DNA from: Streptomyces sp. MH60
GTDB lineage: Bacteria > Actinomycetota > Actinomycetes > Streptomycetales > Streptomycetaceae
Length of the DNA stretch: 64,000 nt
Assembly: GCF_002939385.1 (NCBI RefSeq)
Contig: NZ_MULI01000003.1
Coordinates: forward strand, 124,001 to 188,000
Direction of reading: 5' to 3'
Within the stretch, counting starts at the first letter, position 1. The number at the start of each line of letters is the position of its first letter. The position numbers and the translations under genes were made by a program. This document shows positions 34,372 through 43,101 of the stretch, one piece after another. The notes beneath the pieces were generated by a model. That model did not search any database, was not told the DNA's origin, and worked only from the letters and a program-made list of their open reading frames with translations.

Positions 34372-34905
34372 ATGCGCACCGAAGCAGTCACACGCGTGAA
34401 ACTGGTCTTCACCCTGTTCGACGCCGACGGCAACGGGGTCCTGGAAGCCGACGACTTCAGGCTCATGAGCGACCGGGTGGCCGCGGCGGTGCCCGACGCC
34501 GACGAGGCCAGCACCAAGGCGATGCGCGCCGGCTTCCAGCGTTACTGGGAGACGCTGGCCAAGGAACTCGACACCAACCGCGACGGTCGGATCACCTACG
34601 ACGAGTTCCAGGAGTGCGTCCTGTCACCGGAACGCTTCAGCGGCGCCGTGGACGCGTTCGCGGCGGGCTTCGCGCGCTTCGGTGACGTGGACGGCAGCGG
34701 CACCGTCACGCGCCCGGTGTTCATCGGAATGATGAGGGGCGTCGGCTTCGACCTGCCCAACATCGAGGCGCTGTTCAACGCGTTCGGACCCGACGCCGCC
34801 GACCGGATCCGGGTGGACGTCTGGGAGGCCGAGATCAAGAACTACTACGCGCCGGACAAGGGTGGCGTCCCCGCGGACCTGCTGGCGGCCGCCCCGACAG
34901 CCTGA
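34372..34905 (+). CDS. EF-hand calcium-binding protein
   Basis: A 177-residue soluble calmodulin-like protein of the calerythrin/CabB type. Loop 1 DADGNGVLEADD (17-28) and loop 2 DTNRDGRITYDE (67-78) are canonical; loop 3 DVDGSGTVTRPV (105-116) lacks the final acidic residue; a fourth loop near GPDAADRIRVDVWE is degenerate. It should bind two or three Ca2+ ions in the cytosol. AGAAGG lies ten bases before the ATG. Divergent from the furan operon; a shared role is not shown. Confidence 0.92.
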   Translation: MRTEAVTRVKLVFTLFDADGNGVLEADDFRLMSDRVAAAVPDADEASTKAMRAGFQRYWETLAKELDTNRDGRITYDEFQECVLSPERFSGAVDAFAAGFARFGDVDGSGTVTRPVFIGMMRGVGFDLPNIEALFNAFGPDAADRIRVDVWEAEIKNYYAPDKGGVPADLLAAAPTA

Positions 34906-35329
34906 CCGGCCCGGGGCCCGCTCCGTGCGAACCGGGCTCCGGCTCTGCCGTGCGCGTGGAGGAACCGCGCGTCAGCGTGCCGCACACCGAGCGGGTCGGC
35001 GGCGGCTTCCACGGCGTGTGTGAGCAGAACGGTGGTCACCGGCCCGACACCGTCAGGCACCGGAGTGAGGAGCGCGCGCGGTGGTGCGGGCGGTGCCGAC
35101 CTGGCCCGATCATCACAGCCGGAGGGTGGCTGGCGGCCGCGCCGAAAGCCGCTCCTCGAACTGCGTGAGCTGGGCTCGGAAACGACTCGTCGCGTGCCGA
35201 GAACGTCGCGGGTAGGCACACAACGGGGGAAGACCCACCGCCTGGTGGAGGCGATGACAGTGCCCTTGTGACTGCCCACATCGCACCAGCAGAAGCCCGA
35301 CGTGCGCTCGGCTGTCACTTCGTGGCGGG
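34906..35329. other. Intergenic region between convergent genes
   Basis: About 420 bases between the ends of the EF-hand and M55 genes. No recognised fragment, hairpin or repeat. Confidence 0.45.
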
Positions 35330-36160
35330 TCAGCAGTACGGCGGCTGGTTGGTCAGGGAAGCCGCTACTCGCATCCACACCCCGAACAACCGGTAGAGGC
35401 CAGGCAGATTCCCCTGCGCCTGGACGGTCCGCGTGTCCTTCGAAGTGACCCCTGGAATTCCCAGGAGCGTGGAGGCGACTGACGCCGACTGCCAGCGGAC
35501 CGTGAGGGTGGACGGACCGGGAGTCACCGCTGAAGGCGTCCGCCGTATGGAAAGGCTGGTGGCGACCGCCTCTTCAATGGCCCCCTGTGCCTCCTCGGTT
35601 GGGCGCAGATCCGCCGCGAACCGATCCCGCGCACGCTTCACAGCCACGGTAGTAACGGAGGCATCCCATTCCGTCATCTCCTCGCAGGCACGGTCGTCGC
35701 CGGTAAGCACCGTTACTGGGACGCCGATGGCCGCCGCAGTGGCGTGGGCCAAGCCGATCTCGCCCACCGGCCGATCATCCAGCCACATGTCTTCGATCTC
35801 GTGCCCCATGAAGCTGTGGCTCAGCACTCCGACGGCGCCCGCCCGCGAGTGGTACCCGACGCAGACCATGGCGTCATGCTCGGGCAGCAGGCCCTCGAGC
35901 ATGCCCATGTGCTTGGGCTTGCCGCGGATCAGACGAGCTGCCGGGTGCAGGGACTCCGGAAGGATGTTGCGCATCGGACCATGAGCGTCGTTGACGGTGA
36001 TGTCGGTGGCGCCGGCCGCGACGGCCCCTCGGACGGCTGCGTTGACGTCCTGGGCCATCATCAACCGCCCACGCTCGTAGTCCCGGCCACCGGGCTGGAC
36101 ATCCTCAGCGTCGACGAGTCCGGTGACGCCTTCCATGTCCGCGCTGATGTAGATCCGCAT
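35330..36160 (-). CDS. M55-family D-aminopeptidase (DppA-like)
   Basis: A 276-residue zinc peptidase. The ligands of Bacillus DppA have equivalents: Asp8 and Glu10 (SADMEG), His60 (NDAHGPMRN), His104 (VGYHSRAG) and Glu134 (VGEIGLA); His115 (GVLSHSF) matches the catalytic His. The family forms ring-shaped decamers that cut D-amino acid peptides such as those from cell walls. AAGGAG is eight bases upstream of ATG 36160. Stands alone, without the dipeptide transporter genes often linked to it. Confidence 0.92.
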   Translation of the reverse strand: MRIYISADMEGVTGLVDAEDVQPGGRDYERGRLMMAQDVNAAVRGAVAAGATDITVNDAHGPMRNILPESLHPAARLIRGKPKHMGMLEGLLPEHDAMVCVGYHSRAGAVGVLSHSFMGHEIEDMWLDDRPVGEIGLAHATAAAIGVPVTVLTGDDRACEEMTEWDASVTTVAVKRARDRFAADLRPTEEAQGAIEEAVATSLSIRRTPSAVTPGPSTLTVRWQSASVASTLLGIPGVTSKDTRTVQAQGNLPGLYRLFGVWMRVAASLTNQPPYC

Positions 36161-36379
36161 GGTGAAGACTCCTTTGGCTTGATCACTGAGGGGACGTGCG
36201 CCACGCCTCCTGAGGTTCCTTCACCGGCTCGTCACCATCTGATGTCAGCCCGGACCGACCCGGCTCGTCCAAGACCGCAACGTGCCCGCGCGTGTCGGTC
36301 AAATGCGTCACGTAGGAGCCAGGCACCGAGAGGAGAGGCGGGGGCGCTTGAGCGGTCCTCCTGGCCGGGCAAGCACGTC

Positions 36380-36918
36380 TCACGCACCGATGACTCCGTC
36401 GACCTGCTCGCGGATGAGACACCGAGCTGCTCGCGGACGCCTCCACCACCTGGCCCGCGCCGACCATCGACGACGATGCCGAGCGCACCACCGCCACGGT
36501 CGAAGCCCGGAAGAGCATCCACGGACAGCAGCCCGGAGACCCCCGCCAAGCTCGCCCATCCCCTGCTGACCCTCGCTGGCCAGGACCAGTCGCCGCCGCC
36601 CTTCATCGCCGGCGCCGGCGCCATCGAGGGCGTCACGCGGGACGTCGGGGGAGAGGTGGGTGTGGTCGCCCACGAGAGTGCGGTTGAAGCCGATGCTCTT
36701 GCCCGGGGCCAAGAGCGTGTGGACGTCGACGGTGGTGAACTCCCAGAGCGGTACGTCGGGGTCGATGATGACGTCCTCACCAATGATCGTGGTGGGGTGG
36801 AAGGGGCGGGACTGTCTTCACGGTCCGCGTGCGGAGGTCGGGCCACTGGGTCAGCCAGCGGTCAGGTCGCTGAAGGCCAGGCGGGCGTCCGGGGTTGGGC
36901 CGGCCGGTTGGTCGTCAC
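36380..36918 (-). pseudogene. Decayed gene of unknown family
   Basis: A clear start exists (AGGAG then GTG at 36918), but the frame is lost after about 18 codons and sensible sequence reappears in shifted frames: RWLTQWPDLRTRTV, then IIGEDVIIDPDVPLWEFTTV, DVHTLLAPGKSIGFNRTLVG and GDHTHLSPDVPRD. At least two indels are needed. I do not know the family; the second part reads like a beta-rich domain. It is divergent from the glycosyltransferase at 37000. Confidence 0.5.
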
Positions 36919-36999
36919 GCGGTGGTCTCCTGTCGGTGCCGCGGGGAGGGGCGGCGGGCCGATAGGCTGCGTCGATCGGAAGTCGATCGGAGTTCACCT

Positions 37000-37875
37000 G
37001 TGAGTCGTCCACGCTTGGGGATCGCGGTCCTGACCATGGGCAACCGGCCCGTGGAGCTGCAGGCGCTGCTGGAGTCGGTGGCGCGGCAGACGTTGCCGGC
37101 CACGCGGATCGTGGTGGTGGGCAACGGCAGCCCGCTGCCGGAGCTGCCCGCAGGCGTGGACGGGGTGGAGCTGGAGGAGAACCTGGGGGTGTCCGGCGGC
37201 AGGAATGTGGCCATCGAGCACCTGCGGGCGTGTGGCGACGTGGACGTCGTCGTCGACCTGGACGACGACGGACTGCTCGTGGACACCGGCGTGTTCGTCC
37301 ACCTGGCCTCGATGTACGAAGCCGATGAGCAGTTGGGGATCGTGTCGTTCCGGATCGCTGACGAGCGCGGTCGTACGCAGCGACGGCACGTGCCGCGGCT
37401 GCGGTCGAAGGACCCGATGCGGGCCGGGGAGGTGACGACGTTCCTGGGCGGCGGGCACGGGCTGTCGATGCGCATGCTGGAACGGATCGGTGGCTGGCCC
37501 GAGAAGTTCTTCTTCGCGCATGAGGAGACCGATCTGGCCTGGCGGGCGCTGGATGACGGATGGCGGGTGGTGTACGAGCCGTCGCTGCTGCTGCAGCACC
37601 CGTGGACGTCACCGGCCCGACACGCGGTCTACTACCGGATGACGGCCCGCAACCGGGTGTGGCTGGCGAAACGGCATCTGCCCGCGCCTCTGGTCCCGGT
37701 CTATCTCGGGGTGTGGGCCCTGCTGACGGCGGTGCGGACGCGGTCGTGGGACGGATGGCGGGCCTGGGCGGGCGGGTTCGCCGAGGGCGTCCGTGAGTCG
37801 GGCGGCCCGCGGCGGCCGATGCGGTGGGCGACCGTGGCACGGATGACGCGCCTGGGCCGTCCGCCGGTCATCTAG
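37000..37875 (+). CDS. Glycosyltransferase family 2
   Basis: A 291-residue GT-A enzyme: RLGIAVLTMGNRPVELQALL at the N-terminus, NLGVSGGRNVAIEHLR, the metal-binding DLDDDG in place of DxD (about 87-92), FLGGGHGLSMR and FFFAHEETDLAWRAL with the catalytic-base region. This pattern is found in rhamnosyl- and mannosyl-type GT2 enzymes. A C-terminal amphipathic region (LVPVYLGVWALLTAVRTR) suggests membrane attachment. GTG start with CGGAG seven bases upstream. No other glycan gene lies beside it. Confidence 0.9.
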   Translation: MSRPRLGIAVLTMGNRPVELQALLESVARQTLPATRIVVVGNGSPLPELPAGVDGVELEENLGVSGGRNVAIEHLRACGDVDVVVDLDDDGLLVDTGVFVHLASMYEADEQLGIVSFRIADERGRTQRRHVPRLRSKDPMRAGEVTTFLGGGHGLSMRMLERIGGWPEKFFFAHEETDLAWRALDDGWRVVYEPSLLLQHPWTSPARHAVYYRMTARNRVWLAKRHLPAPLVPVYLGVWALLTAVRTRSWDGWRAWAGGFAEGVRESGGPRRPMRWATVARMTRLGRPPVI

Positions 37876-37985
37876 GCAGGCTGTCCTGCTTCCTGGCGCA
37901 GCCAGCCGGACAGATCGGTGGGCGTGCCCTTCAGCCAGCGGACGTACCGGGCGCTTCCGTCCTCGACGCTGATGGCGGGCTGCGA
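37872..37985 (-). pseudogene. C-terminal remnant of an unidentified gene
   Basis: The minus strand reads ISVEDGSARYVRWLKGTP followed by TDLSGWLRQEAG and a stop that overlaps the glycosyltransferase stop codon. The coding pattern is good but the frame meets a stop 37 codons upstream with no start, so only the 3' end of a gene remains. Confidence 0.4.
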
Positions 37986-38163
37986 TCATGAGGGTGTTGC
38001 ATGCGCGGGCTCAGCCCCGCGAACGGGGATATCCAGGACGGCTCCGATGCCGTGATCACACTCCCCACATCGTGATCACCGCTGAGACCGGCTCAATGCC
38101 AGGGCAATCCCACAGTTACGCTGATCGGGGCAGTCCACAGTACGCAAGATCCGGGGGGAAGCC

Positions 38164-38715
38164 GTGAACCGACCGCTGCTGTTCCTCGACGTGGACGGGC
38201 CACTCAATCCCTATGCAGCCAAGCCGGAGAGGCGTCCCGAGGGCTACACGACGCTCAGAGTCCCCCGGAACGACGTCCATCAGGACGACAGGGGCCTTTC
38301 GTCCCGACGGCGCCCCCTGCGAGTCTGGCTCAATCCGGAGCACGGAAGACTCCTGCTCCAGCTCGGCTTCGAGCTGTGCTGGGCCACCACGTGGATGGAC
38401 GACGCCAACCGGTGGATCGCACCGATCCTCGGCCTTCCGGAACTTCCCTTCGTGGACTTCGGCGACGTCCTGCTCCAGGAACGCCCTGACGGAGTCCACT
38501 GGAAGACCGGACCGCTGGTGGACTACGCAGACGGCCGTCCTTTCGCATGGGTGGACGACGAGCAGAGTGAGTTGGATCAGCTGTACGTGACTGCCCGCCA
38601 CCAAGGTCACGCGCTCCTGCACCACGTCAACCCGCGGATTGGCCTACGGGAGAACGACTTCCACACGCTCGCCGACTTCGCCCGGTCCCTGGACGCCTCA
38701 CGAACCACCGGCTAA
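38164..38715 (+). CDS. HAD-like domain protein
   Basis: A 183-residue protein with the HAD nucleophile motif LLFLDVDGPLNPY at 5-17, a motif-II-like WATTWMDDANRWI (about 74-86), and acidic FAWVDDEQ near 126-133 as the metal site. No cap domain of typical size is present, as in the HAD group associated with RNA repair or nucleotide phosphatases of actinomycetes. GTG start after GGGGGGAA. Single gene; substrate unknown. Confidence 0.85.
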   Translation: MNRPLLFLDVDGPLNPYAAKPERRPEGYTTLRVPRNDVHQDDRGLSSRRRPLRVWLNPEHGRLLLQLGFELCWATTWMDDANRWIAPILGLPELPFVDFGDVLLQERPDGVHWKTGPLVDYADGRPFAWVDDEQSELDQLYVTARHQGHALLHHVNPRIGLRENDFHTLADFARSLDASRTTG

Positions 38716-38844
38716 GCACCTCGCCAGCTCCTCAGGTTGCTGCGCGCTCGGAGCCAAGACCTTTGCGGGACACCACTCTTCCCGGGCGTTGGTGCTGCCT
38801 TCCCGCCAACGTTGATCGAGTAGGGCTCGTAGTCGTCGAGCTCT

Positions 38845-39696
38845 CTACCGGCGGACCGCCGAGATCAGTCCGCCGGGTCGCTCCTCGCGCTGCGGCGGGG
38901 TGCTGATCGGGCGGCCGTAGGCGGCGGCGCGCTCGCGCAGGGTGTGGCTGTCGGCGTCCCAGCCGTGCCCGGCCAGCCAGCCCACCGGGTCGTCAGGCAT
39001 CTCCGAGACCCACATGGACGCCGCCGATCCCGGCTCGGCGTCCGCGCTGAAGCGCTCGACCACGCCGCGCGAGCCCAACGTCAGTCCCATCCAACTACCT
39101 GCCGCCGACTGCGCGCTGATCCGGGCCAGCAGTAGCTCCACCGCGTCCTCGGGCAGATAGATCAGTAGTCCTTCGGCGATCCACGCGGTCGGCACGGCCG
39201 GGTCGTGCCCCGCGGCCGCCAGTGCGTCTGGCCAGTCCTCACGCAGGTCCACCGCGACGGTAGTCCGCTCGCAGCGTGCGACGGCCCGCTCCTGGCGCAG
39301 CACCGACTCCTTGAAGTCCAATGGCGCGGCGGTGTCGACCTCGAACAGCCGGGTGCCTTCGGGCCAGTTCATCCGGAAGGCCCGGCTGTCCATGCCGGCG
39401 CCGAGCAGTACGACCTGCCGGACCCCGGACGCGGAGGCCCGCTGCAACAGGTCGTCGAGGAACTTCGTCCTGATGACGATGGAGAACGACACGGCCAGCC
39501 GGCGGCGTCGTGCGGCCTCGTCATCGGGCAGCGGCGACGAGGACGGCCATAGGCCGCCTGCGGCGGCGAAGGCCTGTGCCAGCGGGTCGCGGAACAGTGC
39601 GTTCTCCCGCTCGGTCTCCAGCGCCCGCACCCTGGCCACCCCCACCGCCGTGGCCCACACCCCCGACGGCTGCACCCACTCCTGCCTATCAGTCAC
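38845..39696 (-). CDS. Class I SAM-dependent methyltransferase (LCMT-like family)
   Basis: A 283-residue member of the same family as 31250: VRQVVLLGAGMDSRAFRMNW is the SAM-binding loop (about 91-110), LFEVDTAAPLDFKE the acidic stretch and WIAEGLLIYLPEDA the conserved late motif. Likely O-methylates a small molecule. The GTG start has a poor ribosome site. Not in an operon; just upstream lies decayed TetR DNA, perhaps its former regulator. Confidence 0.88.
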   Translation of the reverse strand: MTDRQEWVQPSGVWATAVGVARVRALETERENALFRDPLAQAFAAAGGLWPSSSPLPDDEAARRRRLAVSFSIVIRTKFLDDLLQRASASGVRQVVLLGAGMDSRAFRMNWPEGTRLFEVDTAAPLDFKESVLRQERAVARCERTTVAVDLREDWPDALAAAGHDPAVPTAWIAEGLLIYLPEDAVELLLARISAQSAAGSWMGLTLGSRGVVERFSADAEPGSAASMWVSEMPDDPVGWLAGHGWDADSHTLRERAAAYGRPISTPPQREERPGGLISAVRR

Positions 39697-39875
39697 CGCG
39701 CCAGCCTAGATCATCGATCCCAAGAAGCCTGATGAGAGGAGCTCGCTTCAAGCGCAGCCAGCCGGTTCGTGTACGCGACCATACGAGGTGGACCAGAGCC
39801 TTCCTCTCGATGGGGATGCATACGGAGGTAGCCTCCGTTTCATTGTCCAGGGGCACAGTGGTCAGGGAGAAGCGG

Positions 39876-40033
39876 ATGAGCGCCGAGGACCAGGGCCGCA
39901 AGCCCCGTGCGGAGTGCAGCGCAGCCGGGCTGCCCTCCTGGAAGCGGCGCAGCGCCACTCCCTGGAGTACGGGGTCGGCACGTCCCTGAAGGCGGTGGTC
40001 AAAGAGGCGGGGGTCGGGCCCGGCACGCTGTAA
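39876..40033 (+). pseudogene. TetR regulator, N-terminal remnant with frameshift
   Basis: After GGGAGA an ATG opens MSAEDQGRKPRA; one frame over it continues VQRSRAALLEAAQRHSLEYG then KAVVKEAGVGPGTL and TAA. A missing base near 39912 broke the frame, and the protein stops exactly where the recognition helix should run on (YRHFP). Another piece of a TetR protein is at 40201-40378. Confidence 0.7.
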
Positions 40034-40037
40034 GTAC

Positions 40038-40200
40038 TTAGCGCCCCGGGCCAGGGGCTCGCGGCGGGCGCTTGCTCTGCGGCAGACCGTCGATGACCAG
40101 GTCGTAGGAGTGCTCGACCGCATCGTTGATCAGCTGCTTCCTGATGCCCCGCCGGCCTCAGCGAGATCCAGTGGCTCTTGTCCAGGTAGCGGCCGGCGGC
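40038..40200 (-). pseudogene. MmcQ/YjbR-family remnant
   Basis: On the minus strand GRYLDKSHWISL and, after a frame change, IRKQLINDAVEHSYDLVIDG then LPQSKR reproduce the C-terminal half of MmcQ/YjbR DNA-binding proteins (xxYLNKxHWxx, ELIDDSYDLVxxxLPKxKR). The start of the gene is missing. It is wedged between two TetR pieces that read on the other strand. Confidence 0.6.
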
Positions 40201-40378
40201 AAGCCTGGAGGAGGGCGCCGCCGCCTTCGTGGCCGGGCTCCTGCCCGGGACGGACGACGGCAGGGCACCTCGCGAGCGGATTCCGTACGTCTTTGACCAG
40301 CTGGAGTCGCAGGCGAATGCCCCCGGCTTCCTGGGCTGCCGGTATCTGACCGCTCAGATCGAGCTCAAGGTGCGCTGA
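40201..40378 (+). pseudogene. TetR regulator, C-terminal remnant
   Basis: The forward frame ends ERIPYVFDQLESQANAPGFL, GCRYLTAQIELKVR, a typical ligand-domain segment of TetR proteins (phe/tyr-GCR-x-L). It has no start of its own. May be from the same gene as 39876 or from another. Confidence 0.5.
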
Positions 40379-40520
40379 GGCATGACGCCCATGGGCAGCC
40401 TCGGTGCGCCGGCCGCCGCCTCTCCGACGACGCCGAACGGGCCTTCGTGAGAAGGCCGAGGCCAACCCGTGGGCCCTGGAACGAGCCGGCGCGGTCGTCG
40501 CCCGGGACCCGAGCGGGACG

Positions 40521-41501
40521 TCAGTCCGCCGCCAGCACCCGCTCCAGCCAGGAACGGCGGGCCTGCCACGCCGCCCGGCTGATCATCGCGTCCGGGACCA
40601 CCAGGTCGAACGTGTGGTAGCCGCCGGACCACACATGCAGCTCGGCGGAGCCGCCGGCCCGCCAGATCCGGTCGGCGTAGGCGACGGCCTCGTCGCGCAG
40701 CGTTTCCGCGGAGCCGACGTCGATGAAGGCGGGCGGCAGTCCGGACAGATCCGTGGCGCGGGCGGGCGCGGCGTAGGGCGACACTTCCGGGCCCCCGCAC
40801 GCGGAGCCGAGCAGGGCCTTCCAGCCGAAGCCGTTCCAGCTACGGTCCCAGACGTCGACACCGTCCATCTGATGGGCCGAAGCACTGTCGTTGCGGTCGT
40901 CGAGCATCGGGCACATCAGCAACTGCCCGACCAGCCGCGGACCGCCCTTGTCGCGCACCGACAAACTCAGCGCGGCGGCCAGGCCACCGCCGGCACTCGT
41001 CCCCGCGACGACGATCCGGTCCGCGTCCAGGCCGAGTTCGGCCGCGTGCTCGGCGGTCCACAGCAGCCCGGCGTAGACATCGTCGAGCGGTGCGGGATGC
41101 GGATGCTCCGGCGCGAGCCGGTACCCTGCCGAGATCAGCGACGCCCCGAACCGCTCGGCCTCGTCCAGCAGCGGTTCGAGGAAGAACAGGTGCCGCGGAT
41201 CGCCGCTGAAGTAGCCGCCGCCGTGCACGAAGTAGATGGCCGGGCGGGACGCGGCCGCGCCCGCAACGGCGGCAGGCGTGCAGATCAGCAGCTCGGCCTC
41301 CGAAGTGCCGGACGCCCTTGGAACCGAGTGCGAAGTCACCTCGAACCGCCCGCCCTGCTGCAGCTCGTCGAGCGTGGGGACCTCTGCGGCGTCCTCGGCC
41401 CGGACCTTTGGCAGCCGCTCCAGGCTCATCGGGCCCGAACCGGCCTCCTGCACGGCGCGGTATCCGTCCAGCAGCGCCGCATCGAAAGGTATTGCCCCCA
41501 T
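40521..41501 (-). CDS. HSL-type esterase/lipase (alpha/beta hydrolase fold-3)
   Basis: A 326-residue esterase with the hormone-sensitive-lipase oxyanion motif YFVHGGGYFSGDPRH (about 90-104), nucleophile GTSAGGG, catalytic Asp in FIDVGSAETLRDEA and His in GGYHTFDLVVP. No signal peptide, so cytosolic. AAGGTGG precedes ATG 41501. A TetR gene lies upstream on the same strand, 243 bases away, and may control it. Natural ester substrate unknown. Confidence 0.92.
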   Translation of the reverse strand: MGAIPFDAALLDGYRAVQEAGSGPMSLERLPKVRAEDAAEVPTLDELQQGGRFEVTSHSVPRASGTSEAELLICTPAAVAGAAASRPAIYFVHGGGYFSGDPRHLFFLEPLLDEAERFGASLISAGYRLAPEHPHPAPLDDVYAGLLWTAEHAAELGLDADRIVVAGTSAGGGLAAALSLSVRDKGGPRLVGQLLMCPMLDDRNDSASAHQMDGVDVWDRSWNGFGWKALLGSACGGPEVSPYAAPARATDLSGLPPAFIDVGSAETLRDEAVAYADRIWRAGGSAELHVWSGGYHTFDLVVPDAMISRAAWQARRSWLERVLAAD

Positions 41502-41744
41502 CAGTCCACCTTCGTCAGAATTCGCGCGCCATCCACGGGGACGGTGATCGTGTGCTCCGAATGCCCACACCGCGATCCATCGCCGGAAGCGAGAGTCCAG
41601 CCGCCGGGGGCAGTGTAGATCTTGCTCGACGTGGCCAACCCCCAGGGTTCCGGGGCCCGCTTCGTGCCGAGGCACAGCACCAGGCCGGAGCGTGGCAGCC
41701 CACTACCGCTGAGTGCGCCGCCGGGAACCGAGGGGGGCGACGGC

Positions 41745-42359
41745 TCAGACCCCGGGCCGAGCGGCTGCCGCCGTTGTGGACATCGCCGGGGAGGCGTTGA
41801 ACAGGGCGTGGACGGCGGCGGTGACCTGGGTGGTGACCACCTCGGGGGTGGAGGCGTCGAGCTTGCCGTCGAGGTGCAGGAACGCGAGGCCGTGGACCAG
41901 GGCCCACACGGTGGTGGACAGGGTGTCTGAGTCCACGTCGGGGAAGGTGGCCCGGACGATGCCGCGGACGTACTCCGAAATCGCGGCGGTCGCGGCGACC
42001 CGTTCCTCGCTGGTCGGATCGCAGGGCTCGGCGAACATGGCGCGGAAGAGGCCCGGGTGCTTCAGCGCGAACTGAACGTAGGCGACGGCGACCGCGGCGA
42101 GTTCGTCGGGGGTCGAGGGCGCGGGATGGGCGCCGGCCAGGTGTCCGGCGAGTTCGCGGTAGCCCTCGGCGGCGACGGCGGAGACGAGGGCTTCGCGGTC
42201 GGCGTAGTGGCGGTAGGGGGCGGTGGCCGATACCCCGGCACGCCGGGCGACCGCGCGCAGCGAGAGGCCCGCGCTGCCGTCCTCTTCGAGGAGTTCGCGC
42301 GCGGCCCGCAGGCAGGCGGCACGCAGATCGCCGTGATGGTACGTGTCGTTCGGGGACAT
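41745..42359 (-). CDS. TetR-family regulator
   Basis: A 204-residue regulator. YHHGDLRAACLRAARELLEE starts the DNA-binding domain, followed by SLRAVARRAGVSATAPYRHY; the YHHGDLR start marks the TetR_C_33-like subgroup. The ligand domain contains FRAMFAEPCDP and WALVHGLAFLHLDGKLD, all typical. ATG 42359 is preferred; ATG 42368 would place the AAGG right next to the start. In tandem with the esterase gene. Confidence 0.92.
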   Translation of the reverse strand: MSPNDTYHHGDLRAACLRAARELLEEDGSAGLSLRAVARRAGVSATAPYRHYADREALVSAVAAEGYRELAGHLAGAHPAPSTPDELAAVAVAYVQFALKHPGLFRAMFAEPCDPTSEERVAATAAISEYVRGIVRATFPDVDSDTLSTTVWALVHGLAFLHLDGKLDASTPEVVTTQVTAAVHALFNASPAMSTTAAAARPGV

Positions 42360-43101
42360 GGGACGCATCCTTAATGATCAGAATGCCCACATTGTCTCTC
42401 AAAGGTGAATGCCGTATACGTCGTAAGCGATCGAAAAGAAGGACGGAACCGAGACGGTCGATGTGCTGATCTCCCCCTGTCGTCAGCTCCAGCGCCGTCC
42501 GGAGCGGTCCCGCTTCTCTGATGCTCACCAAGGGGGCGGCCCACCGTGTGCACGGGCCGCCCGTCATTCGCGGCGCGGCCCGATCGGGGCGCCGGTGTAC
42601 GACGGTCACCGTTCAGCGGACCCCGGCTGCCTTGAGAACCCTGAGCGCTCCGGTCAGGAGGTTCGGCCCAGGACTTGGGGCTGATGCCCGACGGTGGGGA
42701 GAACCCCTGGACGCGCTGGTGGACGATGGTCTGCGGTTCGGTGTATGTGAGGATGCCGTCGGCGTCGTGTCGGCGGCACGGCACCACCGCCAGCAGAGCC
42801 GGCTGAGCGACACGACCTTCCGGCGTCACTTCCCCGACATCGTCCGGGACGTCGCTGACGCCTCCCAGACCGGGGCGCCCACCGCCGGCACCCCGCAGAT
42901 CACCCAGGAAAGCCGACATCTGTCCCAGCAATCCGAAACGACCACAGGCGTCACCCAGATCAGACCGCACCGGCGGAGATGACCGCCCTTCCACTTCGGT
43001 TGGCGTTCGGCAGGAAGCTGCGCCATCCCTGCCATCGCCACCGGACCGCGTGCCGTCTGTGGACGACGTCTCCGGGCTCGCATACGTGAGCGGGGGAGCG
43101 G
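42360..43101. other. About 740 bases without a supported gene
   Basis: Between the TetR gene and the aldo/keto reductase end. GGCATTC occurs twice 22-24 bases apart just upstream of the TetR start and could be a regulatory repeat. In the remainder, frames are open but with no ribosome site and no recognised family. Confidence 0.4.

Noticed and set aside
42371..42994. A 207-codon minus-strand open frame between TetR and AKR genes
   Set aside because: No ribosome site and no recognisable family; codon pattern is not convincing.
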